64,000 nt of DNA from positions 1 to 64,000 of the forward strand of contig DBBW01000025.1 of NCBI GenBank assembly GCA_002292405.1. Reading direction: 5' to 3'. The DNA is from Flavobacteriales bacterium UBA974. GTDB taxonomy: Bacteria; Bacteroidota; Bacteroidia; Flavobacteriales_D; Sanyastnellaceae. The notes below the pieces were generated by a model. That model searched no databases, had not been told where the DNA came from, and saw nothing but the letters and a program-made list of their open reading frames with translations. The translations under genes were made by a program, and so were the position numbers. How positions within the stretch are numbered: position 1 is the stretch's first letter; every line of letters begins with the position of its first letter. Below are positions 8,230 through 17,154 of the stretch, one piece after another.

Positions 8230-8324
8230 TCACGAGGATACTTACTGAATCAGTCCACAATTTTATTCTAATAAGTTCAAGCTCAGCTTAGCTTAAAACC
8301 GTTTTTCCTTCTCATTTTTACAAG

Positions 8325-9638
8325 ATGAGTAGTTTTGTAATAGAAGGAGGTCATAAATTAAGTGGTGAGGTCACTCCTCAGGGTGCAAAAAATGAAGCAT
8401 TACAGATATTAAGTTCCGTACTTCTTACGGCTGGTGAGGTCGAGATAGAAAACATTCCTGACATCGTTGATGTAAATAAACTCATTGATCTATTGGGCTC
8501 GATGGGTGTAAAGACAAAAAAACTCTCAGAAGGTAAATTTTGGTTTAAAGCAGATGAAATAAATTTAGATTTCCTTAAATCAGAAGAATTCTCACACAAG
8601 GGTAGTTCTCTTAGGGGGTCTGTAATGATACTAGGGCCTCTTCTAACTAGGTTTGGAGTAGGAGCACTACCTAGACCAGGAGGAGATAAGATTGGTAGGA
8701 GAAGAATGGACACAACATTCTTAGGTTTTAAAGAACTTGGAGCGGAATTTAGTTATGAAAATTCGACAGGTTTTTTTACGGCTAATGTGCCTGGGGGGAA
8801 GTTGAAAGGAAAGTCAATTCTTCTGGATGAGGCTTCTGTTACAGGAACAGCTAATTTAGTAATGGCAGCTGTGATGGCTGAAGGGATTACTACAATTTAT
8901 AACGCCGCTTGTGAGCCTTATCTGCAACAACTATGTAAGATTATCAATAAAATGGGCGGGAAGATTTCTGGAGTGGGGTCTAACCTTTTAACGATTGAAG
9001 GGGTTACTGAGTTAAGGGGCGCAAAACATAGGTGCTTACCAGATATGATAGAAGTTGGAAGTTTTATCGGTATGGCGGCTATGACAAAAAGCGAGATAAC
9101 TATAAAGAATGTATGTTATGATGAGTTGGGAGTTATTCCTCGAATATTTAAGCGGATGGGTGTTAAACTTGAGCGCAGAGGAGATGATATTTTCATTCCA
9201 GCCCAGGACTCTTATGAAATAGATAAATTTATTGACGGATCGATATTAACTATATCTGACGCACCGTGGCCAGGATTCACACCGGATTTATTGAGTATTA
9301 TTTTGGTGATGTCTACTCAAGCAAAAGGGTCTGTTTTAATACATCAAAAGATGTTTGAAAGCCGTCTCTTCTTCGTGGATAAACTGATAGATATGGGAGC
9401 CCAAATAATCCTATGTGATCCTCACAGAGCTACGGTTAACGGACTTGATCATAAATCGTCATTACGAGGAGTGACAATGACTTCTCCTGATATTAGAGCA
9501 GGGGTTTCATTGTTAATCGCTGCATTATCTGCCGAGGGAACATCAACCATACACAACATCGGACAAATAGATAGAGGATACCAAAATATTGACGCTCGTT
9601 TAAGAAAATTGGGAGCTAAGATTCAACGCATAGACTAG
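8325..9638 (+). CDS. murA: UDP-N-acetylglucosamine 1-carboxyvinyltransferase
   Basis: A 437-residue MurA that transfers enolpyruvate from PEP to UDP-GlcNAc, the first committed step of peptidoglycan synthesis, in the cytoplasm. K22 in GAKNEAL, the catalytic-base motif DAPWPGFTPD and the DIRAG motif near the C-terminus are all present. The loop residue that is Cys115 in E. coli, the fosfomycin target, is Asp121 here (RPGGDKIGRRR). Such Asp variants stay active and are insensitive to fosfomycin. The gene lies 95 bp after DUF4290 and 26 bp before a TlpA-like gene, a common flavobacterial order. Confidence 0.95.
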   Translation: MSSFVIEGGHKLSGEVTPQGAKNEALQILSSVLLTAGEVEIENIPDIVDVNKLIDLLGSMGVKTKKLSEGKFWFKADEINLDFLKSEEFSHKGSSLRGSVMILGPLLTRFGVGALPRPGGDKIGRRRMDTTFLGFKELGAEFSYENSTGFFTANVPGGKLKGKSILLDEASVTGTANLVMAAVMAEGITTIYNAACEPYLQQLCKIINKMGGKISGVGSNLLTIEGVTELRGAKHRCLPDMIEVGSFIGMAAMTKSEITIKNVCYDELGVIPRIFKRMGVKLERRGDDIFIPAQDSYEIDKFIDGSILTISDAPWPGFTPDLLSIILVMSTQAKGSVLIHQKMFESRLFFVDKLIDMGAQIILCDPHRATVNGLDHKSSLRGVTMTSPDIRAGVSLLIAALSAEGTSTIHNIGQIDRGYQNIDARLRKLGAKIQRID

Positions 9639-9664
9639 CATAACACTATATTTAAAAGCACGAC

Positions 9665-10282
9665 ATGACGCAACAAAAAAAAAGAAGTATGATTTTAAAG
9701 TCTGTAATAGCGGTGATGGCATTAGGTACTCTGTCTTTGATAGGATTAGTAGGAGCGTCACCTGCGTCTGAATCTCAAGGTATAGCGAATATAACAGGTT
9801 CATTTGATGTAGTACCTTCAGGTAGAATTGGAACGAACATTGGGGATGAGGCTCCAAATATTGTAATGAATAATCCCAAGGGTAAAGAAATGTCTCTAAG
9901 CGATTTAAGAGGGAGTATCGTTTTTATTGATTTTTGGGCTTCATGGTGCGGCCCTTGCAGACGTGAGAACGTGAATGTGGTAAAGGCATACGATAAATAT
10001 AAAAAGGCAAAATTTAAAAATGCCGACGGATTTGAGATATTCTCAGTTTCTTTAGACAGCAAAGTCTCTTCATGGGAATCAGCGATTAAAAAAGACAAAT
10101 TGAATTGGGATTATCATGTGAGCGATTTAAAGAAATGGCAGAACGAAGCAGCAGCTATGTATGGTGTTAGCTCTATCCCTATGAGTTTTCTTATCGACGA
10201 GAATGGAATTGTGGTAGCGAAGGACCTAAGGGGGTTTGAGCTGCATCGCAATATCGATCAATATGTTAAAAGTTTAAAGTAG
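9665..10282 (+). CDS. TlpA-like thiol-disulfide oxidoreductase
   Basis: A 205-residue thioredoxin-fold protein with an N-terminal membrane anchor or signal (residues 9-31) and a periplasmic domain carrying WASWCGPC (C95, C98), a SVSLDS strand and the cis-proline motif SSIPMSF. It resembles ResA/TlpA proteins that reduce or shuffle disulfides outside the cytoplasm. It is a close relative of the C-terminal half of the protein at 59465-60652, sharing the IDFWASWCGPCRREN stretch. The start at 9665 follows murA by 26 bp. The specific substrate is unknown. Confidence 0.85.
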   Translation: MTQQKKRSMILKSVIAVMALGTLSLIGLVGASPASESQGIANITGSFDVVPSGRIGTNIGDEAPNIVMNNPKGKEMSLSDLRGSIVFIDFWASWCGPCRRENVNVVKAYDKYKKAKFKNADGFEIFSVSLDSKVSSWESAIKKDKLNWDYHVSDLKKWQNEAAAMYGVSSIPMSFLIDENGIVVAKDLRGFELHRNIDQYVKSLK

Positions 10283-10308
10283 TACAGTCCTTATAACACC
10301 AATTGACA

Positions 10309-10350
10309 CGACAGCTTGTCGGTTTGCTCGATGCGGACTGACAGGCTGTC
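10309..10350 (+). promoter_or_regulatory. Twin GACAnnnTGTC dyads before grpE
   Basis: Two 11-bp dyads, GACAGCTTGTC (10310-10320) and GACAGGCTGTC (10340-10350), lie in tandem 30 bp apart, about three helical turns, upstream of grpE. They look like a paired operator for a stress regulator. Because each is a dyad they can also pair with one another into a 10-bp stem with one G-U, so a terminator for the upstream gene is an alternative. Confidence 0.5.
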
Positions 10351-10418
10351 TTATTTAGTGAAAAATGAAGTTATTGGCACTTCCTTTGCCTTGCCTTAAG
10401 TCCAAACAAATAACATCT

Positions 10419-10967
10419 ATGAACGATCAAGAAGAAACAGTCGAAAAGAAGGATAATCTTGAGACAAAGGTTGAAGAAACGACTGATCAAGCCACAGACG
10501 ATAACAACGACTCTGCTGAAGAAAACTCTGAAAAAGAGGAAGTAGAACAGGTCGACTATCAGGATAAGTATCTCAGGCTTTATGCAGAGTTTGATAATTT
10601 CAGAAAGAGAACTATGCGTGAACGGGTAGATCTTATTATGACCGCTTCCCAAGATCTTATTGAGAAATTCCTTCCCTTACTTGATGATTTCGAAAGAGCA
10701 TCTAAGAACTCATCAGATGACGCAAACGCAATGAAGGAGGGAATGAAACTGATTCATTCAAAGTTTGAATCTACACTCACTTCTAAAGGATTAAAGGTGA
10801 TGGATGTGAAAGCTGGAGATGATTTCAACGTGGACTATCACGAAGCAATTACAAATATCCCCGCTCCAACTCCTAAGTTGAAAGGTAAAATTGTAGACGT
10901 GGTCGAGAGTGGGTATAAGCTAGGAGATAAGGTTTTGAGATACGCAAAGGTGGTCATAGGCCAATAA
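10419..10967 (+). CDS. grpE: Nucleotide exchange factor GrpE
   Basis: A 182-residue co-chaperone that releases ADP from DnaK. An acidic low-complexity N-terminus (residues 1-45) leads into the long coiled coil (QDKYLRLYAEFDNFRKRTMRER) and the C-terminal beta domain (HEAITNIPAPTPKLKGKIVDVVESGYKLGDKVLRYAKV is represented across 146-180). ATG 10419 (MNDQEE) is preferred over the upstream in-frame ATG 10365, whose 18 residues are not GrpE-like. It is followed 21 bp later by dnaJ; dnaK is not in the window. The twin dyads upstream suggest stress control. Confidence 0.93.
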   Translation: MNDQEETVEKKDNLETKVEETTDQATDDNNDSAEENSEKEEVEQVDYQDKYLRLYAEFDNFRKRTMRERVDLIMTASQDLIEKFLPLLDDFERASKNSSDDANAMKEGMKLIHSKFESTLTSKGLKVMDVKAGDDFNVDYHEAITNIPAPTPKLKGKIVDVVESGYKLGDKVLRYAKVVIGQ

Positions 10968-10988
10968 CTAAAATTAGTTTTAGAAATA

Positions 10989-12110
10989 ATGGCAAAACGA
11001 GATTACTATGATGTTCTAGGCCTGAGTAAATCAGCTTCAAGTTCAGAGGTTAAAAAAGCATACAGGAAACTTGCTCTTAAATATCATCCAGATAAAAATC
11101 CTGATGATGCGAGTGCAGAAGATAAATTCAAAGAAGCGGCTGAAGCTTATGAGGTTCTAAGTGACGAAACGAAGAAGCAGCAGTATGATAGGTTTGGCCA
11201 TTCAGGAATGAAAGGTGCCGCAGGCGGCGGTCACCATATGAATATGGAGGATATATTTAGCCAATTTGGAGATATATTCGGAGGTGGCGGAGGAGGATTT
11301 GGCGGGTTTGGTGGTGGAGGTGGTGGTGGATCCCGCAGAAGAAGAATGAAGGGCTCAGATTTAAGGATTAAGGTTAAATTAACCCTTGAGGAAATAGCTA
11401 AAGGAGCTAAGAAGAAGATAAAAGTTACGAAACTTATTCAAGCAAGCGGTGTTGAGCATTCAGATTGTGGTCAATGTCAAGGAACAGGTCAAGTTACTCG
11501 TGTTACAAATACAATTTTAGGGGCGATGCAAACAGCATCTACTTGCCCTTCATGTGGGGGGACTGGATATTCGATTACTTCAAAACCGACCGGCACCGAT
11601 TCAAATGGTATGAAGCGAGAGGATGAAGTCGTAACGATTGATATCCCTGCAGGCGTTGAAGATGGAATTCAGTTAGTCATGAGAGGCCAAGGAAACGGTG
11701 CTCCTATAGATGGTGTAGCTGGAGATTTACTTATTATTGTTGAAGAATTAGACCACGACGAGTTTCAGAGAAATGGAAAAAACCTCCACCACGATTTGTA
11801 CATCAGTTTTATTGATGCTGCACTAGGAGCATCAGCTGAGATACCACTACTTTCAAGCAAAGCGAAAATAAAGATTGAACCAGGAACACAAAGTGGAAAA
11901 CTCATTAGACTCAGAGGTAAGGGGCTTCCTTCGGTAGATTCTTATGGAAATGGAGACTTGCTTGTGAACATAAATGTTTGGATTCCCAAGACACTTTCAA
12001 AAGAAGAACACAAAGCTTTGGAGAATTTGAGGGAATCAACGAACTTTAAACCAGAATTAGACCACAATGAGAGGGGTTTCTTCGAAAAAGTCCGTGATTT
12101 ATTCTCATGA
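10989..12110 (+). CDS. dnaJ: Chaperone DnaJ (two-motif zinc region)
   Basis: A 373-residue J-domain co-chaperone of DnaK. The J domain (residues 4-70) has HPD at 33-35. A Gly/Phe-rich linker runs about 78-118. The central region keeps only two CxxCxGxG motifs, at about 160 and 186, instead of the four of E. coli DnaJ, a reduced form I know from flavobacterial DnaJ proteins. The C-terminal substrate-binding domains ([21 protein letters not shown]) are complete. It overlaps the ABC ATPase gene by ATGA, linking the chaperone pair to the transporter genes in one operon. Confidence 0.93.
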   Translation: MAKRDYYDVLGLSKSASSSEVKKAYRKLALKYHPDKNPDDASAEDKFKEAAEAYEVLSDETKKQQYDRFGHSGMKGAAGGGHHMNMEDIFSQFGDIFGGGGGGFGGFGGGGGGGSRRRRMKGSDLRIKVKLTLEEIAKGAKKKIKVTKLIQASGVEHSDCGQCQGTGQVTRVTNTILGAMQTASTCPSCGGTGYSITSKPTGTDSNGMKREDEVVTIDIPAGVEDGIQLVMRGQGNGAPIDGVAGDLLIIVEELDHDEFQRNGKNLHHDLYISFIDAALGASAEIPLLSSKAKIKIEPGTQSGKLIRLRGKGLPSVDSYGNGDLLVNINVWIPKTLSKEEHKALENLRESTNFKPELDHNERGFFEKVRDLFS

Positions 12111-13075
12111 ATACAGTGAAAGACACAACACCTTCAGCACTAGAACTCGTAGAAGTTCGGAAACAGTATGGAGATCATACTGCCTTAGATGGTGTGAGTA
12201 TTCATGTTCCAAAGTCTAGTATATTCGGTTTATTAGGACCTAACGGTGCAGGTAAAACGACCCTCATAAGAATGGTCGCGGGTATCACTGGGCCAGATAG
12301 TGGTTCTATTTCTTTTTTCGGGAAACCTTTGACGTCAGAGCATATTAATGAAGTTGGGTATCTGCCTGAAGAAAGGGGGTTGTATAAAAACATGAGGGTT
12401 GGTGAACAGGCTATGTATTTTGCACGGCTCCGAGGAATGAGTAAAACGGATGCAAGGAAGGAACTTTTAGATTGGTTTGAAAGGCTAGAAGTTGATGGTT
12501 GGTGGAACAGGGAAGTTTCTGATTTAAGCAAGGGTATGGCCCAAAAAATCCAATTTATTGTTGCCGTAATCCACAAACCTAAGTTTCTCATTTTAGATGA
12601 ACCGCTGAGTGGGTTTGATCCAATTAATGCAGCTCGTATTCGCAAAGAAATTATAAGGCTAAGGGATGAGCATGGAACAACAATTTTACTATCTACACAC
12701 GATATGTCTAGTGTTGATGAACTTTGTGATCACGTTGCTTTAATAAACCATGGCAGAAAGATATTAGATGGTCCTGTGATTTTTTTACGTGAACAAGCAA
12801 GAGCAGGTAAGATTGATTTAACTTTTAGAGGTAACTTAATAAGTTTTACCGCCGCGCTAGGTTCTGGTGCGATTTTGCATAGTGCGCATAGTAAGGATGA
12901 TAATGTTCATGAGGTTGTATTAGGTCTTCCTGCTACTATCCCTATTGAGAAGTTCTTAAAGTGGGTAACAACGGAAGTTGATGTTCTCTCTTGCAGTCCT
13001 CAAAGCGTGAGTATGGATGATGTATTTTTAAGAGCTGTGAAAAACTCCGCAGCAAATAAGATTGAACAGTCATGA
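12107..13075 (+). CDS. ABC transporter ATP-binding protein
   Basis: A 322-residue ABC-2-type exporter ATPase. Walker [10 protein letters not shown], signature LSKGMAQK and Walker [14 protein letters not shown] are intact, followed by the H-loop STHDMSS. A C-terminal extension of about 90 residues resembles the regulatory domain seen in NatA-like ATPases. It overlaps dnaJ and the permease gene by 4 bp each, so it is translated in line with both. With the next gene it forms an exporter of unknown substrate, possibly Na+ by analogy with NatAB; this is inference. Confidence 0.88.
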   Translation: MNTVKDTTPSALELVEVRKQYGDHTALDGVSIHVPKSSIFGLLGPNGAGKTTLIRMVAGITGPDSGSISFFGKPLTSEHINEVGYLPEERGLYKNMRVGEQAMYFARLRGMSKTDARKELLDWFERLEVDGWWNREVSDLSKGMAQKIQFIVAVIHKPKFLILDEPLSGFDPINAARIRKEIIRLRDEHGTTILLSTHDMSSVDELCDHVALINHGRKILDGPVIFLREQARAGKIDLTFRGNLISFTAALGSGAILHSAHSKDDNVHEVVLGLPATIPIEKFLKWVTTEVDVLSCSPQSVSMDDVFLRAVKNSAANKIEQS

Positions 13076-14409
13076 ATCGATGGTTAGTTGTTGTTGGTAG
13101 AGAGTTTAAGACTCGTGTAAGAAAGCGAGCTTTTATTATAGCGACTTTGCTTGGCCCTATTTTAATGGTAGGAGCGATTGTTGTTATTGCGTTTCTCGCT
13201 GAAAAGGCGATTCATTCTGACGCGAAAGTGCTATTTGTAGATCACAATAACCTCATTACATATTCTCTTTCCGGCAGTGAAGGTGTGAGGATACCTAGCT
13301 GTACAGAATGCTTTCCTGAACGGTCATTTTTAGAGTATAGATTCACAAACCAAGCGCTGACTACTGAAGAGTTTATCGATAGTGACTTTACAGCAATGCT
13401 GGAATTAGATGATGGGATTATGCAAAGTGCTAAAGCAGTACTTCAATATGAAGTGGCTCCATCAATTAGGATAACATCTGCAATTAAGCGAGATTTAGGG
13501 GAAGCGGTTGAGCGGTTGAGGGTCAAAAATGAATCCTCTTTAGACTACGAAACCTATAAACGACTTAAGGTTAGGATAGGTTTAGTAACCCAAGACATTG
13601 TAACTCAAGATAAAAACGTACAACACAAGACAGGTGTTGGATTTGCATTTGCAATGTTTATGTTCATGTTTATTATGATTTATGGGATGCATGTGATGCG
13701 AGGAGTTATTGAGGAGAAGAGCAATAGGATAGTTGAGGTAGTGATAAGTGTGATCAAGCCGGAGCATTTGATGAGTGCTAAAATTACAGGCATAGGTCTT
13801 GTGGGATTAACCCAAATACTTGTTTGGTCTTTGCTATCATGGGTATTGTTTCTTGCATTCGGATTCTATGCTGAGTCATCGGGACTCCTTGTCAATTTAA
13901 TGAGTGAACAAGGGACTCAAGTCGCCACCACGGACTTCAATTCTTTCTTGGAAGCGAGTGATGATTTAAATGTATTGATGCAAATAGATTGGTTTATGAT
14001 GGTGGGTTGGGGAGCTTTCTTTTACGTAGCTGGTTTTGCTCTTTATTCGTCGTTGTTTGCGGCTATAGGAGCTGCAGTAGAGTCTGAGGCTGATGCACAA
14101 TATCTTCTCTTACCTGCAATGCTACCATTAATGTTTAGTTACATGGTGAACTTGATGATTTTAGAATCACCAGAAAGCATGCTAGCTATTGTTTGTTCTT
14201 TCATTCCCTTTACATCTCCAATTACTATGATGATAAGGTTAAGCGTAGGAGTTCCTTGGTGGCATGTACTAATTAGTGCATTGATACTAATTGTGACTGT
14301 TTATTTTATGGTTAAAATGGCTGGAAAGGTATACAGAACAGGTATATTAATGTATGGAAAGAAGCCAACATTAAGAGAGATGTTTCGATGGTTGATGTAT
14401 AAGAATTAA
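13072..14409 (+). CDS. ABC-2 type permease
   Basis: A 445-residue membrane protein, partner of the preceding ATPase. One N-terminal membrane helix (residues 18-43) is followed by a periplasmic domain of about 160 residues and a cluster of five or six helices from about 190 (FAFAMFMFMFIMIYGMHVMRG) to 425. The EEKSNRIVEVVISVIKPEHLMSAKI loop between helices is typical of NatB-like permeases. The gene overlaps the ATPase by 4 bp, and its TAA overlaps the next ATG by one base. Confidence 0.85.
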   Translation: MNRWLVVVGREFKTRVRKRAFIIATLLGPILMVGAIVVIAFLAEKAIHSDAKVLFVDHNNLITYSLSGSEGVRIPSCTECFPERSFLEYRFTNQALTTEEFIDSDFTAMLELDDGIMQSAKAVLQYEVAPSIRITSAIKRDLGEAVERLRVKNESSLDYETYKRLKVRIGLVTQDIVTQDKNVQHKTGVGFAFAMFMFMFIMIYGMHVMRGVIEEKSNRIVEVVISVIKPEHLMSAKITGIGLVGLTQILVWSLLSWVLFLAFGFYAESSGLLVNLMSEQGTQVATTDFNSFLEASDDLNVLMQIDWFMMVGWGAFFYVAGFALYSSLFAAIGAAVESEADAQYLLLPAMLPLMFSYMVNLMILESPESMLAIVCSFIPFTSPITMMIRLSVGVPWWHVLISALILIVTVYFMVKMAGKVYRTGILMYGKKPTLREMFRWLMYKN

Positions 14410-15431
14410 TGAAAGTGGAGAGTCACATCTTTGATGGAACTTTAAGAAGAGTAGCAGTCATAGATTGTGGTACAAACACATTTAATCTACGAATAGTTGA
14501 GTTTTTAAGGGATGTAGACCCTGGATTCCGTCCTTGGAAAAAGTTGTTTAGCCTTCGATTGCCAGTTAGGATTGGGAAAGGTGGAATAGGTAAAGGTATT
14601 ATTAAACCTGATAGAATAGCAAAAGGTCTTGATGCTATTGGGATTATGAAAGAGGCGATTCACAATTATGTAACAGAAGAAGTTTATGTAATTGCGACCA
14701 GTGCACTTAGAGATGCTTCTAACAGTTCTGACTTTACCAATGAGGTATTCAATCGATATGGATATAAAGTGATGATCATATCTGGATCAACTGAGGCGGA
14801 GTTGATTCACGAAGGCTCAGCGCTAACATATACGCCTGACGATGGTACAAATGTATTGACCTTGGATATAGGTGGTGGAAGCACGGAGTGTGTTTTATGG
14901 AATAACAAAGATATTATTTGGACGAGGAGTTTTGATATTGGAGTAGCTAGGTTGAAAGAGCTTTTTAAAATGTCAGGTCATTTTGGAGAAGACGCCTATG
15001 AGAAGATGGCTCCATATTTAGATGACATGTTCGATCCTTTATTAACGGTTTTAAAGAATGTGAAACCATCTGTACTTCTGGGATCTAGTGGTTCGTTTGA
15101 TACTTTTTATTATTTAACGAAAGCGGAGAGTAACACTCCCACAAAAAAGATAAAATCTAAAAAAAGAAGTTTTGATAAAGCTGATGCAATTGATATTGAT
15201 AGATTTCATGACGTATCTAAACTGATCGTTAATAATTCTCTTAGCGATAGATTAAACATGGTAGGTATGCCTCCTGACAGAGCGGATTTAATACCATATG
15301 CAGCAGCTATTGTTTTGTGGGTAGATCGAAATACTGAATTAAAATATTTTTATAGATCTAAATATGCAATTAGAGAAGGGGTTTTATATCGAATTTTTAA
15401 AGGTACCCCAGCTGTGCCAAGTTATATGTAA
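14409..15431 (+). CDS. Ppx/GppA family exopolyphosphatase
   Basis: A 340-residue actin-like ATPase-fold phosphatase. The phosphate-binding loops are visible: DCGTNTFNLRIVE near residue 19 and LDIGGGSTECVL near residue 155, with ATSALRDASNS between them. Members hydrolyse polyphosphate or pppGpp. The length matches single-module Bacteroidota proteins rather than the 500-residue E. coli Ppx. It overlaps the permease stop by one base and is 9 bp from the response regulator, whose promoter lies across its stop codon. Which of the two substrates is used cannot be told. Confidence 0.85.
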   Translation: MKVESHIFDGTLRRVAVIDCGTNTFNLRIVEFLRDVDPGFRPWKKLFSLRLPVRIGKGGIGKGIIKPDRIAKGLDAIGIMKEAIHNYVTEEVYVIATSALRDASNSSDFTNEVFNRYGYKVMIISGSTEAELIHEGSALTYTPDDGTNVLTLDIGGGSTECVLWNNKDIIWTRSFDIGVARLKELFKMSGHFGEDAYEKMAPYLDDMFDPLLTVLKNVKPSVLLGSSGSFDTFYYLTKAESNTPTKKIKSKKRSFDKADAIDIDRFHDVSKLIVNNSLSDRLNMVGMPPDRADLIPYAAAIVLWVDRNTELKYFYRSKYAIREGVLYRIFKGTPAVPSYM

Positions 15432-15436
15432 CTTTG
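15429..15436 (+). promoter_or_regulatory. Leaderless-type -7 element of response regulator
   Basis: TAACTTTG matches TAnnTTTG exactly, overlaps the stop codon of the Ppx/GppA gene and ends four bases before the ATG at 15441. No clear -33 TTG sits at 19-21 bp. Confidence 0.45.
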
Positions 15437-15440
15437 AGTA

Positions 15441-16619
15441 ATGGCTAATATTTTAATTATTGATGATGAACAGCCAATCCGTACAAGTCTTCGCGAGATC
15501 TTAGAATACGAGGGTCATTCAGTTGATGAGGCACAGGATGGTGTAAATGGTGTAATAGCTGCAAGAAAAAAACAATACAGCGTTATTTTTTGCGATATTA
15601 AAATGCCGAAAATGGATGGTCTTGATGTTTTAGATATGTTAAAATCAAAGGAGGTAGATACTCCAGTTATAATGATATCTGGTCATGGAACGGTTGAGAC
15701 TGCGGTTCAAGCTCTAAAAAAAGGAGCTTTTGACTTTATTCAAAAACCGTTAGACCTGAACAGGATATTAATAACTTTAAAACACGCTACCGAGAAAGAA
15801 GAGCTTATTCAAGAAACAAAGCGACTTCATAGAAAGGTTCACAATTCTAAATCACACACAATAATAGGGGAGTCAAAAGCAATAAAGGAAATTATTCAAA
15901 TGATTCATACTATTTCACCAACAGATGCTAGGGTTTTAATCAGTGGAGGAAACGGAACTGGGAAGGAGTTGGTAGCTCGGCAGTTGCATGATTTCAGCCA
16001 TCGTAAGTCAAAGCCCTTTATTGAGGTTAACTGCGCTGCCATACCTTCTGAATTGATAGAAAGCGAACTGTTTGGTCATGAAAAAGGTGCTTTTACAAGT
16101 GCAGTTAAACAGAGGAAAGGGAAATTTGAACAAGCAAATGGTGGGACACTTTTTTTAGATGAAGTAGGCGATATGGGAGCAGATGCTCAGGCTAAAGTTC
16201 TGAGGGCTCTTCAAGAAAATAAAATAACTAGAGTGGGGGGGGATAAGGAAATTAAAGTTGATGTCCGAATTATTGCTGCTACGAATAAGAACTTAAGGGA
16301 TGAGATTGTAGAAGGTAATTTCAGGGAAGACTTATTCCACAGGCTCGCGGTGATACCAATTCACGTTCCTTCATTGAATAATCGTAGAGATGATATTCCT
16401 GTTTTAGTTAATCATTTTATCGAAATCTTAGCTGAAGATCATAGGATTGATGTGCCTATTATCGAGAAGACAGCTTTGAAAATGATTTGTGAAGCTAACT
16501 GGACAGGAAATGTTCGTGAATTGAGAAATGTGATCGAACGATTGTTGATTCTAACTCCATCAGGAGAAAATATTTCTTCTAAAATTGTCAGTAAATACTC
16601 TCATTTCACAAAAATATAA
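15441..16619 (+). CDS. NtrC-like response regulator without DNA-binding domain
   Basis: A 392-residue two-component regulator. The receiver domain (1-120) has phosphoacceptor D52 in CDIKMPKMDG and K102. The AAA+ domain (137-370) has Walker A GGNGTGKE (169-176), GAFTSA (216-221) in place of the sigma-54-contacting GAFTGA, and LFLDEVGD. The chain ends about 35 residues after GNVRELRNVIERL with no Fis-type helix-turn-helix. I recall the same architecture in other flavobacterial homologues, so it is probably a family trait, not a truncation. No partner kinase is adjacent. Confidence 0.88.
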   Translation: MANILIIDDEQPIRTSLREILEYEGHSVDEAQDGVNGVIAARKKQYSVIFCDIKMPKMDGLDVLDMLKSKEVDTPVIMISGHGTVETAVQALKKGAFDFIQKPLDLNRILITLKHATEKEELIQETKRLHRKVHNSKSHTIIGESKAIKEIIQMIHTISPTDARVLISGGNGTGKELVARQLHDFSHRKSKPFIEVNCAAIPSELIESELFGHEKGAFTSAVKQRKGKFEQANGGTLFLDEVGDMGADAQAKVLRALQENKITRVGGDKEIKVDVRIIAATNKNLRDEIVEGNFREDLFHRLAVIPIHVPSLNNRRDDIPVLVNHFIEILAEDHRIDVPIIEKTALKMICEANWTGNVRELRNVIERLLILTPSGENISSKIVSKYSHFTKI

Positions 16620-16707
16620 CTATAAGGTATTAGAATCTAACTCGTAAGAGGCAACCCGGCAAGTTTTTATACGTCTTAGCTAAAGACACCACAAAAACTA
16701 CTCCTTC

Positions 16708-17142
16708 ATGGAAACCTTCACGTTACTTGGATTTGAAATTAGCGGGGGCGCTCAACTCGCATCATTGTTTATTGGATTAATTGCTATTGTTGGAAATGCA
16801 AAGCTTTTTATAAAAGCAGGCCTCCCTTGGTGGGCCGTTTTCGTTCCAGTATATAATATTATGACTGCAATGAAATTAATCGGCCGCCCGACTTGGCACG
16901 CATTTTTATTTTTCACTCCTGCAGTAGTTTATCTTCTTCCAAGAACTATTTTAGAAGTAGCACAGAGCTTCGGAAAACACAAAACAATTGATTTTATTCT
17001 TGTGTTAATTTTTAATATATTTTACATATTAAATCTAGGACTCTCTTACGAGGAGGAGTATGAAGGACCGGTATATGGAAATACTTTAGTTCAGTCAAGT
17101 AATAAAATAAATTCATCGGGAGGAATAAATATTGCTCATTAA
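16708..17142 (+). CDS. Small membrane protein, DUF5684-like
   Basis: A 144-residue protein with four predicted membrane segments (about 13-32, 38-55, 64-82 and 90-112). The motif PWWAVFVPVYNIMTAMKLIGRPTWHAFLF resembles the hydrophobic N-terminal region fused to some Bacteroidota signal peptidases I and the DUF5684 family (motif spans residues 34-62). No protease residues are present. Transcription probably ends at the hairpin 17165-17194 inside the opposite alaS gene. Function is unknown. Confidence 0.65.
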   Translation: METFTLLGFEISGGAQLASLFIGLIAIVGNAKLFIKAGLPWWAVFVPVYNIMTAMKLIGRPTWHAFLFFTPAVVYLLPRTILEVAQSFGKHKTIDFILVLIFNIFYILNLGLSYEEEYEGPVYGNTLVQSSNKINSSGGINIAH

Positions 17143-17154
17143 AGTAAGAATCTT

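Noticed and set aside
10365..10418. N-terminal 18-codon extension of grpE from ATG 10365
   Set aside because: Residues are hydrophobic and not GrpE-like; the acidic N-terminus begins at MNDQEE (10419).
15441..16619. Truncation or frameshift of the NtrC-like regulator
   Set aside because: The end of the protein is clean, no HTH-coding sequence follows in any frame before 16708, and I recall the same length in flavobacterial relatives.
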